From Mangifera indica (taxonomy: Eukaryota > Streptophyta > Magnoliopsida > Sapindales > Anacardiaceae): a stretch of DNA of 64,000 nucleotides. Made by a program: the position numbers and the translations under genes. Positions 10,741 through 21,894 of this stretch are shown one piece after another. A model generated the notes under the pieces. It did no database searches. It was not told where the DNA came from and saw nothing but the letters and a program-made list of their open reading frames with translations. Each line of letters begins with the position of its first letter. Within the stretch, counting starts at the first letter, position 1. Location: positions 1,798,001 through 1,862,000 of the forward strand of contig NC_058141.1 of the NCBI RefSeq assembly GCF_011075055.1, written 5' to 3'.

Positions 10741-11079
10741 AAAAAATTCTAAAATAAAAATATTACTATCGAATTTAAAGTGATGACTATGTGAAGTGTG
10801 TGTATGTGTGTGCACGTATTTGTGTATATATATATATAGGTTACAATGTTACATTCAAAACAAAAGAACATTTATTCAATTGATTATTAATTGTTTAATT
10901 ATATCCTACTATTGTAATTAATCTTACAAAATATAAGTTGAAAGCAAATATATGGCTACGAGTGGATTTCTTTTTCCTTTTTTTTTTTTTCTGAATCTTA
11001 TTCTTGTTCTCTAGTGTTTTTTTTTTTAAAGAAAAAAAATCAGTTTTAGCTATCCCTTCTAAATTTAATTCAAGCTTAA

Positions 11080-11450
11080 ATTAATTTTATTTAGACTAAG
11101 CTTAGTTTAAGTTTTAAAAGTGGATTTTAGTTAAACTGAACATATTCATGAGTTATCTTCAGCTTGATTTAAATCTATAAAATCAAGTTCAATGATGAAA
11201 TTGTTAGAAAATGTTAAAAATAAAAAGAAATGAATGACAAAGATAATAAGGAGGAAGAATTATTAGAGAAAAAGAAAAATGGTTAGAAAATATGAATTTA
11301 TCGACGACTTTTTAATGAAGCATTAGATTCAAGCGAACTTGATTTGAACTCAAACTAGAGTTATCTTAGCTTAATCTTGACTTATTTTAAGTTGAATACA
11401 AATCCGATTTGACTCAACTCCAGTCTTATTAAATTCATCCCTATATATGG
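11080..11450. repeat. Dispersed repeat, same group as 10370-10740
   Basis: Contains 'aagcttagtttaagttttaaaagtgg' and 'gactcaactccagtcttatt' arms. Preceded at 10800-10840 by (TG)n(TA)n simple sequence and at 10975-11040 by T-rich runs. Confidence 0.35.
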
Positions 11451-12299
11451 TGAAAGATTAATCTTGTTAAAGACATCATGGTCCTTGCCACGTGCTTATA
11501 ACATATCTCTCTGAGCCAGTGGCTCGGATCATTAATTCAGAACTCATTAAACCCAGATCCCTCGAAGCCCCTACCAAAACATGTGCCTTTCTTGTCACAT
11601 TGATTGAATTTTGCTTCAACTTAATTATGTAGACACAATTTAAGTCCCTTTGATAAGTCGAAATTTTTACTATCGAAGTTATAGAGTCCCCCTGGCTTTA
11701 AGGGCTCTGTTTGATGACTTTCAGGTAGCTGGGCCCTCCGGAAGGGCCATTGAGGTTTGTAGAATGATGTTGTACTAGTTTTTCTTTAGTGATAATACAT
11801 TTATGAATCCATCGACGGTCAAACTTTGTCTCTTGAATTTTCATATTTTTTCCTTTTGGCCCCCTATGTTCATTGAAATTTGTTTAACTCCCTTAACTGC
11901 AACTCTTAAAATATGAAATTTCCTGGTTCCAATGGAGAAACAAGTAATAATACCATATGGTGTTGTTGACATGTGAATTCAAATGTTTCTTCAATTGTTT
12001 CTAGAACACATCCAACTTGGCAAGAAACTCGACCTCTATTATCCATCCTGGAATTGAACTTAGTTCAAACTAACTTGTCCTTGTTAAGACAAAAATCAGC
12101 TCGAATCCATCCCTATATACAATGTCTAAGGTTGCATGAATTACTATCTTTCTAATGATATAATCCACTACATTTTTAGCTTTAGACATTACTAGATCAG
12201 TCCTTTGTACACTATCACTAACTACAATGTCCCTGAAATAAGTGCAATACAAAGGCAATTGATAGATTGATTTAATATTTTAGTTTTTTTTTTTAAGCC
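11451..12299. other. Mixed-composition island, no gene recognised
   Basis: About 11460-11770 is GC-richer, with a G-box core (GCCACGTGCTT near 11490) and a short palindrome GAGCCAGTGGCTC near 11514. Small ORFs on both strands overlap each other (11973-12155 plus, 12070-12258 minus) and none has recognisable content. Possibly a decayed gene. Confidence 0.3.
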
Positions 12300-12440
12300 C
12301 GTGTATGTAATCAATGAGAAATAATTTGTACACTAATAATAATGTGTTATCATGTGATTAGATATTATTTTATCCCTAATTTAAAATTTTTTAATCACAA
12401 AGTAATATAGCATTATTAATACACAAATTACGTACTCATT
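12300..12440. mobile_element. ~150-bp palindromic MITE
   Basis: CATGTGATTAGATATTATTT facing AATCACAAAGTAATATAGCA, with outer GTACACTAATAATAATG / CATTATTAATACACAAATTA inverted arms. Confidence 0.55.
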
Positions 12441-13025
12441 GTTAGCTTACACCGTTTTATTGTAATTATATATAGCTATATACTATTTCTTGAAGGCAAC
12501 ATTTTACTAATTTTCTTTGGCTTTCGTTATTCAAGAAAATTGGAGGCACACACGAGTTCTCCCTATTAATCAAAGGCAGCTCACCTAAATGACACCTAAA
12601 AAGCTTGGTTTATAGCAATACATTTACAATTTTATACACTTCTACTATTGATCAACAGGAAAAGCAAATCAAAGGAAAAACATGAAATGTTTTTAAGAGA
12701 AAATTGAAACAAAATTTAACCTGCTTTAAATTTTATAAATGTTAACAGATTCCAATTTCTATAAAATGTTATCGTAAAGCAGGTCGATTAGTAGTGGAGA
12801 TGATAAAATTGGGTTATATCCTAAAACAAATTACTACACTCGAAGCTCAAAAAAATTGTAAGAAACCAAGAGATCAAAGTTTGCACCTGTATGTAATGCA
12901 TCTCACCAAACAAAGAACACCTGTCAATGAAATAGAAATAAACCACCAAATTTGCAATGTTTTGCGGAGATTTAAGCAGAAAAAAAGGATGCCATTAGAT
13001 GAAGCAAAAATTGCACCTTTATGTC
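12441..13025. other. 3' flank of the BCCIP gene
   Basis: Downstream (on the minus strand) of the BCCIP stop codon. The part nearest 13025 is probably 3' UTR. A 91-codon plus-strand ORF (12794-13069) runs antisense into the last BCCIP exon and is taken as chance. Confidence 0.35.
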
Positions 13026-15467
13026 TCATGGTTCCACAATCAAAGATTGCAGCTGCTCTTGGAAGGTAGAAATTTTTTCAGCCTCTACAGCCATCACTAG
13101 CCCTGTTAAGTGGTAATTTTTCAGCTGCACGATTGACTAAAACATATATTAGAATTTTTTATGTTATGAGAGTTACTAGTCACGAAGTTAAAGACAACAA
13201 AGCTATCATTGTAAATAACAACTCCATTGAATGTGGAAGCACCAGAAGGGCAAGAATATAACAATATCAGCAGAAAAGGAGAGGGGAAAAAATTCCTACT
13301 TGCCTACCTATTAACATAATGCATTACTCAGCGATAACACACCTCAACACAAGGTGAGTGACAAAAATCTTGCAAGAAATCACAAAATTTTATGTTGTAA
13401 CTCTATTATCAATAGTATTGTCTTCAGTTGATTTCAAAAGTTCTGTCAAACTGAAAATCCAAATAAACTGACAACAATTTCACTTGCCTCTTGAGTTTCA
13501 ACCTGCTGAGTGTGCAAAGGAAAACTGAAGGACCAACAGCTGAGCTGAAACAATCAAATGAATGGACGAACAAAATAATAAATAAAGATATGCCTCCAAG
13601 GTGTAAAAGGCTAGGTAAAAGAAAAAAATAAATAAAATAAAATAAAATACATAATCTAGGTCTAAAAAAAGGTCAATACCTGATGAAAAATTTCATCTTC
13701 TGGCTTAATATATATGATTTCCTCATCCCTCTGACTACTTGGCTTCTTTTTCTGGCTTGCATTTTTGAGCTGTTATTTTGCATCCATAGACACAGGAAAA
13801 GAAAATTTAATAAAGAATTCTTAAACCCATTCATGGAATGGTAAAAGAGAAATAAGCAGCAGAAAGATATTAGGCATGTAAACCTTGTAAATTTTACAGA
13901 CTAGCAGATAAAACTTAAAGCAGAAAGAATTTCGGAGCTCCTGTGTTGGCTTCAAAAAGAAACAAGAAAAAGTAAGTTCAGTACAGAAAGAACTTCTATC
14001 AGGTAAAGAGACATTATAATACATGCTCAAAATCCATACAGTATTACTCATCTAACCTCATCTTCTGTAGCCCATGAGACTTCATCAAAGAGAGCATCAT
14101 ACATAGGTGGTAAAAGCTGAGGAGGAAGATTCACCACACGCTGTGAGACCAACAGACCCACATCATGTGCTTGCTCTCCCAATAGTAATTTCAAGTTATT
14201 TATTACATCCTTCCCCTGGCATACTTTAAGGAGATACTCCTTGAGCTCCATTATACATTCATGATCCTGGTAAGAAAGAAAACTATGGTTTCTTAGCCAG
14301 TACAGATGATTTCCAATAGATACAGTGATCAGCTCACTAAAGCTGTTGTAAATATCTAGCAGTTTCAAATCATGTAGCACATCCTGCGTTCACAGCACAG
14401 AGAGAGACACCACAACCAATTTTTTTCAAGAAAGTTTTGGCATATCTTAACCTTGTACCTTTTTGTTCATTTTGTTTTTGCTAGGAAACAATAAGAATTA
14501 GTATTCAAACTATAAAAGATATTAAAACATTTGACAAGCTAACCGCAAAAAGTAGGTGTAGCTTTCTGTATAGACCTGAACTACTTGAAAGAAATATCAA
14601 ATGAACTAGAGCATGATTTGCATATCCATGTCAAGCGGAGGTTCGAGATCATAATATGTATAAATTTTAATTACAAATAATGTTGACTTGAAATTCCTAC
14701 TACTGATGATGTCTTCGAAAAGACCACACAACATTAACAACTAGATGTTGCCCACAGGACCATTTAAGAAGAAAAATGAAAAGGACAAGAGTGCAGGTAG
14801 CTTGCCTTATATCTCCCCAAATTGAGAGCAGTCACAACTGAAAAAGTTGAATCATCGTCATCACCCTCTATTTTAACAACAGTGCCAACAGTGCTCTGTG
14901 CCAATATCAAGTCCACAAAACCACTCAAATCCCATTGCATGTTATCAAGATAAGGCTGTAGCAAAATCTTCACTCCATGGAAGTCATCTGGTTTTGGATC
15001 AAAGAACACAAAATCTGCTTGGACAACTCCCTACAATGAAACATGAAAAAATCAACATGAAATAACAAGAAACAAAATGATTTAATCTAAACTTTCACTC
15101 AAACTACTACCAGGAAACAAAACTCCTTACCTCAAAACCTTCGTCTTCAGAGGACTCAGACTGATCACTCTTCTCTATCAAACTCTTCTTCAAAAACCCA
15201 TTACCTAAAACAGTTCAAATCCATACAAATTAAAAACCAAAAGATTTTAAACACATATGGCAGCATAAAACACAAAAATATCTTCAATTAGATAACAATA
15301 CTTGTTGGATTAGGAAGAGACTCTCTATGAACTCTAACTTTTTGTGCTTGACCTCTAAACAGTGGAACTGAAGCCAATTGAGCCACCGAACGAGCGAACC
15401 GAGAGAAAATCAACGGCTGAGGTTTCAATTTCAACGAACGGCGATGTCCTTTAGGCTTTCGTGGCAT
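13026..15467 (-). CDS. BCCIP: BCCIP / BCP1 homologue (p21- and BRCA2-interacting protein family)
   Basis: Eight exons give a 328-aa protein with an exactly continuous frame: 15467-15302, 15204-15131, 15030-14806, 14266-14057, 13949-13884, 13769-13680, 13544-13488, 13124-13026. Family members act as nuclear chaperone or adaptor proteins in cell-cycle and ribosome or nuclear-export tasks. Family landmarks: QADFVFFDPKPDDFHGVK near residue 85, LVSQRVVNLPPQLLPPMYDA near 193, WATEDEPTQELR near 220, KPEDEIFHQ near 271, and a C-terminal MAVEA block. The basic N-terminus (MPRKPKGHRRSLK) fits nuclear or nucleolar targeting. Introns 3 (AAG/GCAAGC) and 7 (GAG/GCAAGT) use GC donors; the homology on both sides fixes these junctions. 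Intron 4 ends in AAG instead of CAG or TAG. Confidence 0.93.
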
Positions 15468-15880
15468 CTCGCTACTTAAACTCTATCAAAAACCACGAAA
15501 ATTCAATAACGAATCCACCATTTTCCACTTCGTTCAAGAAATAAGATCTTATTATCATAATTAAATAATAATTTTGTGAACAATCAACCAACAAGCGAAT
15601 GAAAATTAAATTGAAAATAATTGATCCGGTAATTGCAGAAGAGAGAACGGAAATGTACCAAATTAAAGTCGAAATTGAGCTTCGTGATCAAGAATAGAAC
15701 TGAAAAGTAACAAAGTAAGTCCGTCTCACTTGAATTTTGTACGGTCTTCTTAACTCTAGGGTTTATCAGAGGTTCTCCGATGTTTGTTTCTTTCCTTAAG
15801 CCGAAGGGAAAAAACGATTTTATTGGGTGCAGTAATAAACATAGTGTACACCTTATCACATTAGATCATTGAAGTGTGTG
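15468..15880. promoter_or_regulatory. 5' flank / putative promoter of BCCIP
   Basis: Mixed-composition upstream region. The 91-codon minus-strand ORF at 15584-15859 shows no homology and probably reflects 5' UTR or promoter sequence. No TATA box assigned. Confidence 0.35.
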
Positions 15881-16305
15881 CGCGTTTCTATATATATAAA
15901 AGCCGAATTTTTCCATAAAATGAAATGAAAAAAAAAATTGGATAACAACTGATATTAATTAAAAAAAGGTGTCAATTTTTTTTGCTTAAACCTTTTAAAG
16001 TAAATTTATAATGATTTTATTTATAAAAAAAATTTAATTTTATTTCTAATAATACTTCTTTTGATTAATTACGTTATCCTCTAGGTTAATTATATTAAAA
16101 TATTTTTTCGACAATTATGAGCAATTTATATTTGTTAAGTTATGATTTGAATATTTAAAAACTTATTCGAAATAATCTATTTTCATTTTAATATAGATTA
16201 GAATGAAAAGATTAATATAAATACGAAGAATGGTGCGTATTGGTGTATCAGTATATATAGGTACGTATGGATACATAAGAATACATATAAGTGTGTGTAG
16301 ATGCA

Positions 16306-16339
<34 letters not shown>

Positions 16340-16978
16340 AAAAACAAGTTCTGTTTTTTTTTAATATTTATATATTATAATAATTACATATATATAAAAA
16401 AAATGAGTGTGTCGGTGTGCGTACCCTCGTGCACCCGCACCCACTCGTATGCTCCTATATACATCTATACATACCCTTACATACCTTTACGTATCCATAT
16501 ACACTTTTACGTACCTATGCACACCCTCATGCACTTATACGCACCTTCTTTATACTTATGTTAATCTTTTGTTTCGATATGTATTAGAATAAAAATTGAT
16601 CATTTCAAATAAGTTTTTGAATCTTAGAATCATAACCTAACAAACATGGAATATTTATAGGTTGTCGAAAAAAATATTTTGATATAATTGGCTGAGAGAG
16701 TGATATAATTAGCCTGAGAGGGTTATTATTAAAAATAAAATAAAATTTGTTTAGAAAAGTAAAATTTCTATAAGTTTGTCTAAAGAAATTTAATCAAAAA
16801 ATGTATATCTATTTTAATTAATATCTAGATAACAAAACATGTTTAATTATTAACGGTACAAAATTTGTTTATTGTAAGTACTATACTTACATTTCCAAAC
16901 TAATGATGTTATTTTCTAAATAAAACAAAAAATTATAAATACATTTGTTTAGTATCTTCAATAACAAATAATAGATCG
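15881..16978. other. AT-rich intergenic sequence with (TG)n(TA)n tract
   Basis: A (TG)n(TA)n microsatellite lies at 16308-16340. Degenerate 'gcacccttatacgtacc/tatgcat' simple sequence fills 16210-16570 and is roughly self-complementary, which creates ORFs in two frames that are not real genes. Confidence 0.5.
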
Positions 16979-17674
16979 AAGGACTATTTGTCACCCAAGT
17001 TTTATTGTCAAGATAAATACATAGTTACAAGATTTAAAAAACTTAAAACCTCACTCATGAACTAAAATTTATTAAAATTTTTTGTTAGAGACTAGGGTAA
17101 AATAATCATTTTACCACTAAATCCTAACAATTTATATCATTTTCTCTTTTAGTTTGAAAAACTAACAAATTTTTTCAAGATTAAGTTTTGAAATAATCAC
17201 TTTTCCTCCATAGGGTTTCAAAATCCTCCAAATTTTAGAGGACTTGTTCTGGCTAAGCCCTCTCCTTCCTTTGCCATCAACGATGGACTACAACACCTTA
17301 CTGTTGCAATCTATTGGCAACAAAGACTAAGCTTTCCTCTTTGGTGGATTGCGTTGGTAAGGTGGTGTCATCCATCGTTGATAGTAGAGGAAGGAGATGG
17401 CTCGGCCGAAGCAGGTCGCAAGAAAATGGAATGAGGATTTTGAAACCCTAGAGAGAGAAAGTGATTATTTCAAAACTTAATCTTGGAAAATTTTGTTAGT
17501 TTTTCAAACTAAGAGGGAAAAACAATATAAGTTATTAGAGTTTAGTAGTAAAATGATGATTTTACTCTTATCTCTAGTAAAAACTTTTAATGAATATTAG
17601 ATTTTCAGTTTTTTAAACCCTATAGATCTATATTTATCTTGACAATAAAACTTGGGTGGGAAGTACTCCCTTGA
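16979..17674. repeat. ~700-bp foldback element
   Basis: The left arm starts AAGGACTATTTGTCACCCAA and the right arm is the inverse of AAGGGAGTACTTCCCACCCA. CCCAAGTTTTATTGTCAAGA is present in inverted form on both sides. Arms of ~300 bp pair almost to the centre, where TCAACGATGGA faces TCCATCGTTGA. Related in layout to the elements at 2160, 3636 and 61990. Confidence 0.65.
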
Positions 17675-18167
17675 CCCAAATAATAATATCAAAAATTTTA
17701 TCTTTTGTATAGAAAAATATAAAATTTTGATTTATTCAATAAAAAAAATTAAGATTTCAGTTTATTTCTTAAAAAAAAAAAAATTATTTTAATTAAAAAA
17801 ATAATAGGATATCTCATAATATTGTTGTCCCATTATTATTTAACATATTTCTATTAATCACTATTATTCACAAAAGGCTTATTGATTCAGAATGATTGAT
17901 TAAATTATCACCGTTTAAACTATGATTATTCATTGTTAATTTTTTTAATTTTAGATTTCAATCCAATATGACAATCTACTAGCAAGATATACTATTTAAC
18001 CAGTCAATTTCTCTCTGCATTTGTTTTCAATTCTTTCAGCAATATGCAATGGCATAACATATGAGAAAATTATACTTGTCTTATGTCCAACCATTTGCCA
18101 AAACATGTTTTCCTAAACAAGTTTAAACTTTGTCTCAACGATTTCAAACACTTCAAGTCCCTATTTG
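17675..18167. other. AT-rich intergenic sequence
   Basis: No feature seen apart from poly-A/T runs. Confidence 0.35.
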
Positions 18168-18203
18168 TGTGTACAATAATACTATTTATATCATTTTATA
18201 TAC

Positions 18204-18240
<37 letters not shown>

Positions 18241-18375
18241 TATTTATATGTATCATCATATGATTAAATGTTACTTTATTCTTAATTCAAAATCATTTAA
18301 TAATATGATGACACGTATAAGTATATATATATATATTTGTGTACCTAAAATAGATATACATAATTTTATTGTTGT
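18168..18375. mobile_element. Palindromic MITE with internal (AT)n
   Basis: TATCATCATATGATTAAATG faces CATTTAATAATATGATGACA, with an (AT)n tract of about 13 units in the left arm (18207-18234). Member of the ~150-bp family. A 123-codon ORF over this interval is an artefact of the repeat. Confidence 0.55.
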
Positions 18376-18718
18376 GTGTAAGCCTTACCCGATTGTGGTG
18401 GACATCCACAAATCTAACAAAATTTTGGTAGTAAATACCATTAGTCTTACATAATAAGATATTTGTATTTATATATAAATTTATTATTATTGTTAATGTA
18501 TAAAATAGTAAACCGGTTAAATCGTAAATTAGTTTTCAATGTGATCTAATTTCATAACCTGACCCATTTTATATAAAAATATTAATTTATTTCAAATTTG
18601 ATTGAATTTGATAAATCTATAACTATTTAAAATCAACAAAATCAGGTTTATATAATACTATATCATTTTTGTTTGATTGAAATTTAAAAAAACTATAATT
18701 AGTTAGATTTTAATTGAA
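18376..18718. other. AT-rich intergenic sequence
   Basis: Nothing recognised beyond degenerate 'aatttgattgaatt' repeats. Confidence 0.35.
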
Positions 18719-20115
18719 TTAAGGGAAATTATAATAAATGTTCAAAATTATAGGGTGTTAAGTAAAATTGCCTAAAACTCTAAGGTTTAAGCAAAAATGC
18801 CCTCAATTTGAGAAATGACCAAATTGCCCTTATATTTAAACCCTACATTTCCCACGGTTTTACTGTTCAAAATCAGAGAAAATTTTGAATCTTCCATGGG
18901 TCTCCCACTGGTTAACGGGTTTTCGTCTTTTTCGTCTACTTTTTGTGTTTTCTGGCAACCGAAAATGACAAATAAGGATAGTACATCATCCCACTTCTTG
19001 TTTGAATTAATTTATTGTTAGGATTATTGAAATTTGAGGGAGATTTTGAGGTTTGAATGTTTAGAGTTTCGATTTTGAATAATGCATAAAATGTTTTGAT
19101 TTTTGGTTGTTTTGCTTGAATTTTTTGAGGAGTTTTGTGTTATTGGATGTGTAGATTTGATTAGAGGCTGAAATGCCGATTTTTGGCCAGAAAATAGGTT
19201 AGATCTGTCGGCATTGCAGTAACTCTCACAGGAGCCCGTAGGGTAAGGGGAATTTAACGTTTTCAAAATTTTAGGGGGAGGGGGAACAGGGGGAGATCCA
19301 CGGGGGCCTGTGGGAAATTTTACACTGAACCGTGGGGCAATCCGTGAAAACCGTGGGTTGGGTTGAAATTAACTTTTTTAAAACTATAGGGTCTATATGA
19401 GATAGACTTTGAATGGTCATAACTTTTGATCTGGGAGGAGTTACGAGGCCTGTAATATATCAACGCGAAGCTCATTTCGAGCTCTATAACAACAACTAGC
19501 TTTGCTAGTTGCGCCAAATTTGGAGGCCAAAATAAAATTGTTTCAATGTGTATTATTTAGTTTTTTTTGATCAAATTTAAGATTTTCGGTTTTTATGATT
19601 TTGAAGTTGTTTGGGACCGGGCTAGATTTTTTTGATATGTAATTTTCAAATTTGATATTTATAATTACGATGTGCTTTTTTAGACACGTTTTACAACGTA
19701 ATTATGAAATTTTTGATTGATTTTTCGGTTTTCTTGTTCATAAGCTATTTGAATATGTAGTTTTCAAAATTCAGATTTGTTTTTTTAGATTTTTGAGTAA
19801 TTTTTTTATTATTGACATTCTAGGGTATTTCAATATATCTATTTATTCATAACATATTATTTTCAATGTAGTTTTCACGAATTGATTTTTTTCGATTCGA
19901 ATTTAAAAATATGAATTTCTTCTTTCCGAATGAACTCGTAGTAATTGATATTAAGTAAAAATGAATATTTAAGTGATATAAGAAATGTATGTAATAAGAA
20001 TGAGAGTGAAGGAGTTTATATAAATGTGATAAAGGGTAATTTTGGTATTTAAAAAAAATAGGGTGTTTTTGCTTAATGGAAAGGTAATTTGGTCATTTAT
20101 TATAATTTCCCTTAA
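18719..20115. mobile_element. 1.4-kb element with perfect 20-bp or longer terminal inverted repeats
   Basis: AAGGGAAATTATAATAAATG at 18721-18740 is repeated exactly, inverted, at 20094-20113, and TTAAGGG/CCCTTAA extends it by two bases. Subterminal 'aagcaaaaatgccct' and 'gaccaaattgccc' motifs also occur in inverted form near the right end. The interior has GC-richer segments (around 18840-18970 and 19190-19370) with CCACGG / CCGTGG motifs, but only short ORFs (68, 80 and 65 codons) without recognisable domains. Non-autonomous; superfamily not assigned, target duplication unclear. Confidence 0.6.
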
Positions 20116-21566
20116 ATTAATAATAAAATTTGTAATTAATTTTTTGTTTTATTTATATAATAAAATATTAATTATTTAATTAAAATATTTAAAATTATAT
20201 TTATATATTTTATGTTTAAAAAATATATTAAATATTTAATAATATTGAAGATATATTTAATAATTTAATAATAAATTAAATCAATGAAACCACAAACTTA
20301 TAAAATGTTCGATTCAATTACCGTTCTAATTTTAAAAATATTGGAATGGTTTCGAATTTTTTTCTTTGAATTTTAAACATGTTTTAAATTAAGAATTTTA
20401 GAATTAAATTGACCTTACGGAGTAAAAATGGGTAAAAAGTAAGGGTATCTAGGTCATTTGTCAATTTTTTGGTTAAAATTAACGATGTGAGAACCTTTAA
20501 TGTCCTTTGAAATAAGAAATTATAACTTTTGTCTTTTCCTCAAAAAAATTGAGGAATTTTGACTGTCAGTCGATAGTATCCTTGCTCAGCATTTGGAAGT
20601 TACTAAAGCGACATTTTAAAGGTCAAATATACATGGTCAAACACACACTTTGAGGAAGTAACGATGGTTTAAATAGGCTTAGATTAAATTTAGTTTAAAT
20701 AAAAAATAATTTAATTTAAATTTATTAAATTAATATTAAAAATATTCAAATAAAAATAATTTGATTTAGATTTAGTTTAAATTTATAACTTAAAATTATA
20801 GTTTAAATTTATGATTTATTGATAAAATAATTTTTTTTAACAATTATTTAATATAATTTGAATTAAGTTATGAATCAAATTTGAATCGAATTGAATCATC
20901 TTTTTAGATCATAAATCAAATCGAATTGAATTTTTTATAGATTGAGTTCAATTTGATTTCAAAACAAATTGAATCTCTTAATTCAAATTAAATAAATTTA
21001 AATCAAATTAAATTGAATCATAGTAACTTTTAAACTCAAACTAGATTGATTTTGGTTCATTTCTAGTTTTGTGCATGATTAAGATATATTAATTTTGAAA
21101 TTAATAAGTTAAACCTTTAACTACAATATCAAATTCCTTAATTTTCAAGTCATGTATAATATTAATCAAAATTTAAAATCTTTTGATAATACTTTTAAAA
21201 ATTTATTTTTTAATTTTAAATATAAGAATAAGTGATAAATATATAAATTATAATATTATAATATATCAAGTTAAGCTCAATCAAGTCGTTTCTATTTGTA
21301 GCTTACGATTTTTGAGTTTGTCAAACTTAAATTTTGTAAAATGTAATCAAACCGAGTTTAAGTTAAACAATGTTCAATTTGGTTTGACTTAATTATAGGC
21401 CTACTCATCTTTTCAAACCCATACTTAGATTGAACGAACTGAATTCAAATTAAAGATTGAGTTTGTTTTCAGATAATAAATTGAATTTGAATCGATTTAA
21501 ATGTTTAAATTTAAGTTTGACTCTAGCACATTGATCTCTAATAATCTATTGTCAACTCAAGCCAAT
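20116..21566. repeat. AT-rich sequence with decayed dispersed repeats
   Basis: At 20650-21060 and 21240-21550 there are degenerate 'aattcaaattgaatc' repeats in both orientations, of the type seen at 6430-6800. No gene. Short ORFs here are AT-rich artefacts. Confidence 0.4.
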
Positions 21567-21735
21567 ATCAAATTGAGTAATATTATGTATATATATTTTT
21601 TGTATACAATTTTATATACACATGAATATATTATTATATTATTTTATCATTAATTCAAAATAATTTAATTATATTATGATATATATATATATATATATAT
21701 TAAAAATATATACATATAATTATATAATAAAATTA
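21567..21735. mobile_element. ~150-bp palindromic MITE
   Basis: Ends ATTATGTATATATATTTTTT / ATATATACATATAATT; core ATTATTTTATCATTAATTCA. Lies about 160 bases upstream of the TMEM214-like start codon. Confidence 0.55.
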
Positions 21736-21756
21736 TACTTAATTCGGACTCGCCTC

Positions 21757-21763
21757 TATATAA
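21757..21763 (+). promoter_or_regulatory. Possible TATA box of the TMEM214-like gene
   Basis: TATATAA in a CT-rich setting 132 bases before the ATG at 21895. The A-rich sequence between would be the leader. Position fits; not otherwise supported. Confidence 0.4.
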
Positions 21764-21894
21764 TGCAACCATACTTGTTGCTCTATCTGGAAGAAGAGAA
21801 AAGAAAAACAAAAAGTCGGAAATAAAAAAAGGAAAACAAAACAAAGCCAAATCAAATCAAAAAGCCCCAAAATTCCTCAAAATCAGAACCAGCC

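Noticed and set aside
14268..14380. N-terminal extension of the BCCIP exon 4 ORF (IYNSFSELITVSIGN...)
   Set aside because: Homology resumes exactly at DHECIMELKE after an acceptor site at 14267; the upstream part is intron 3.
16301..16592. Cysteine- and tyrosine-rich ORFs
   Set aside because: They translate (TG)n(TA)n and degenerate simple sequence.
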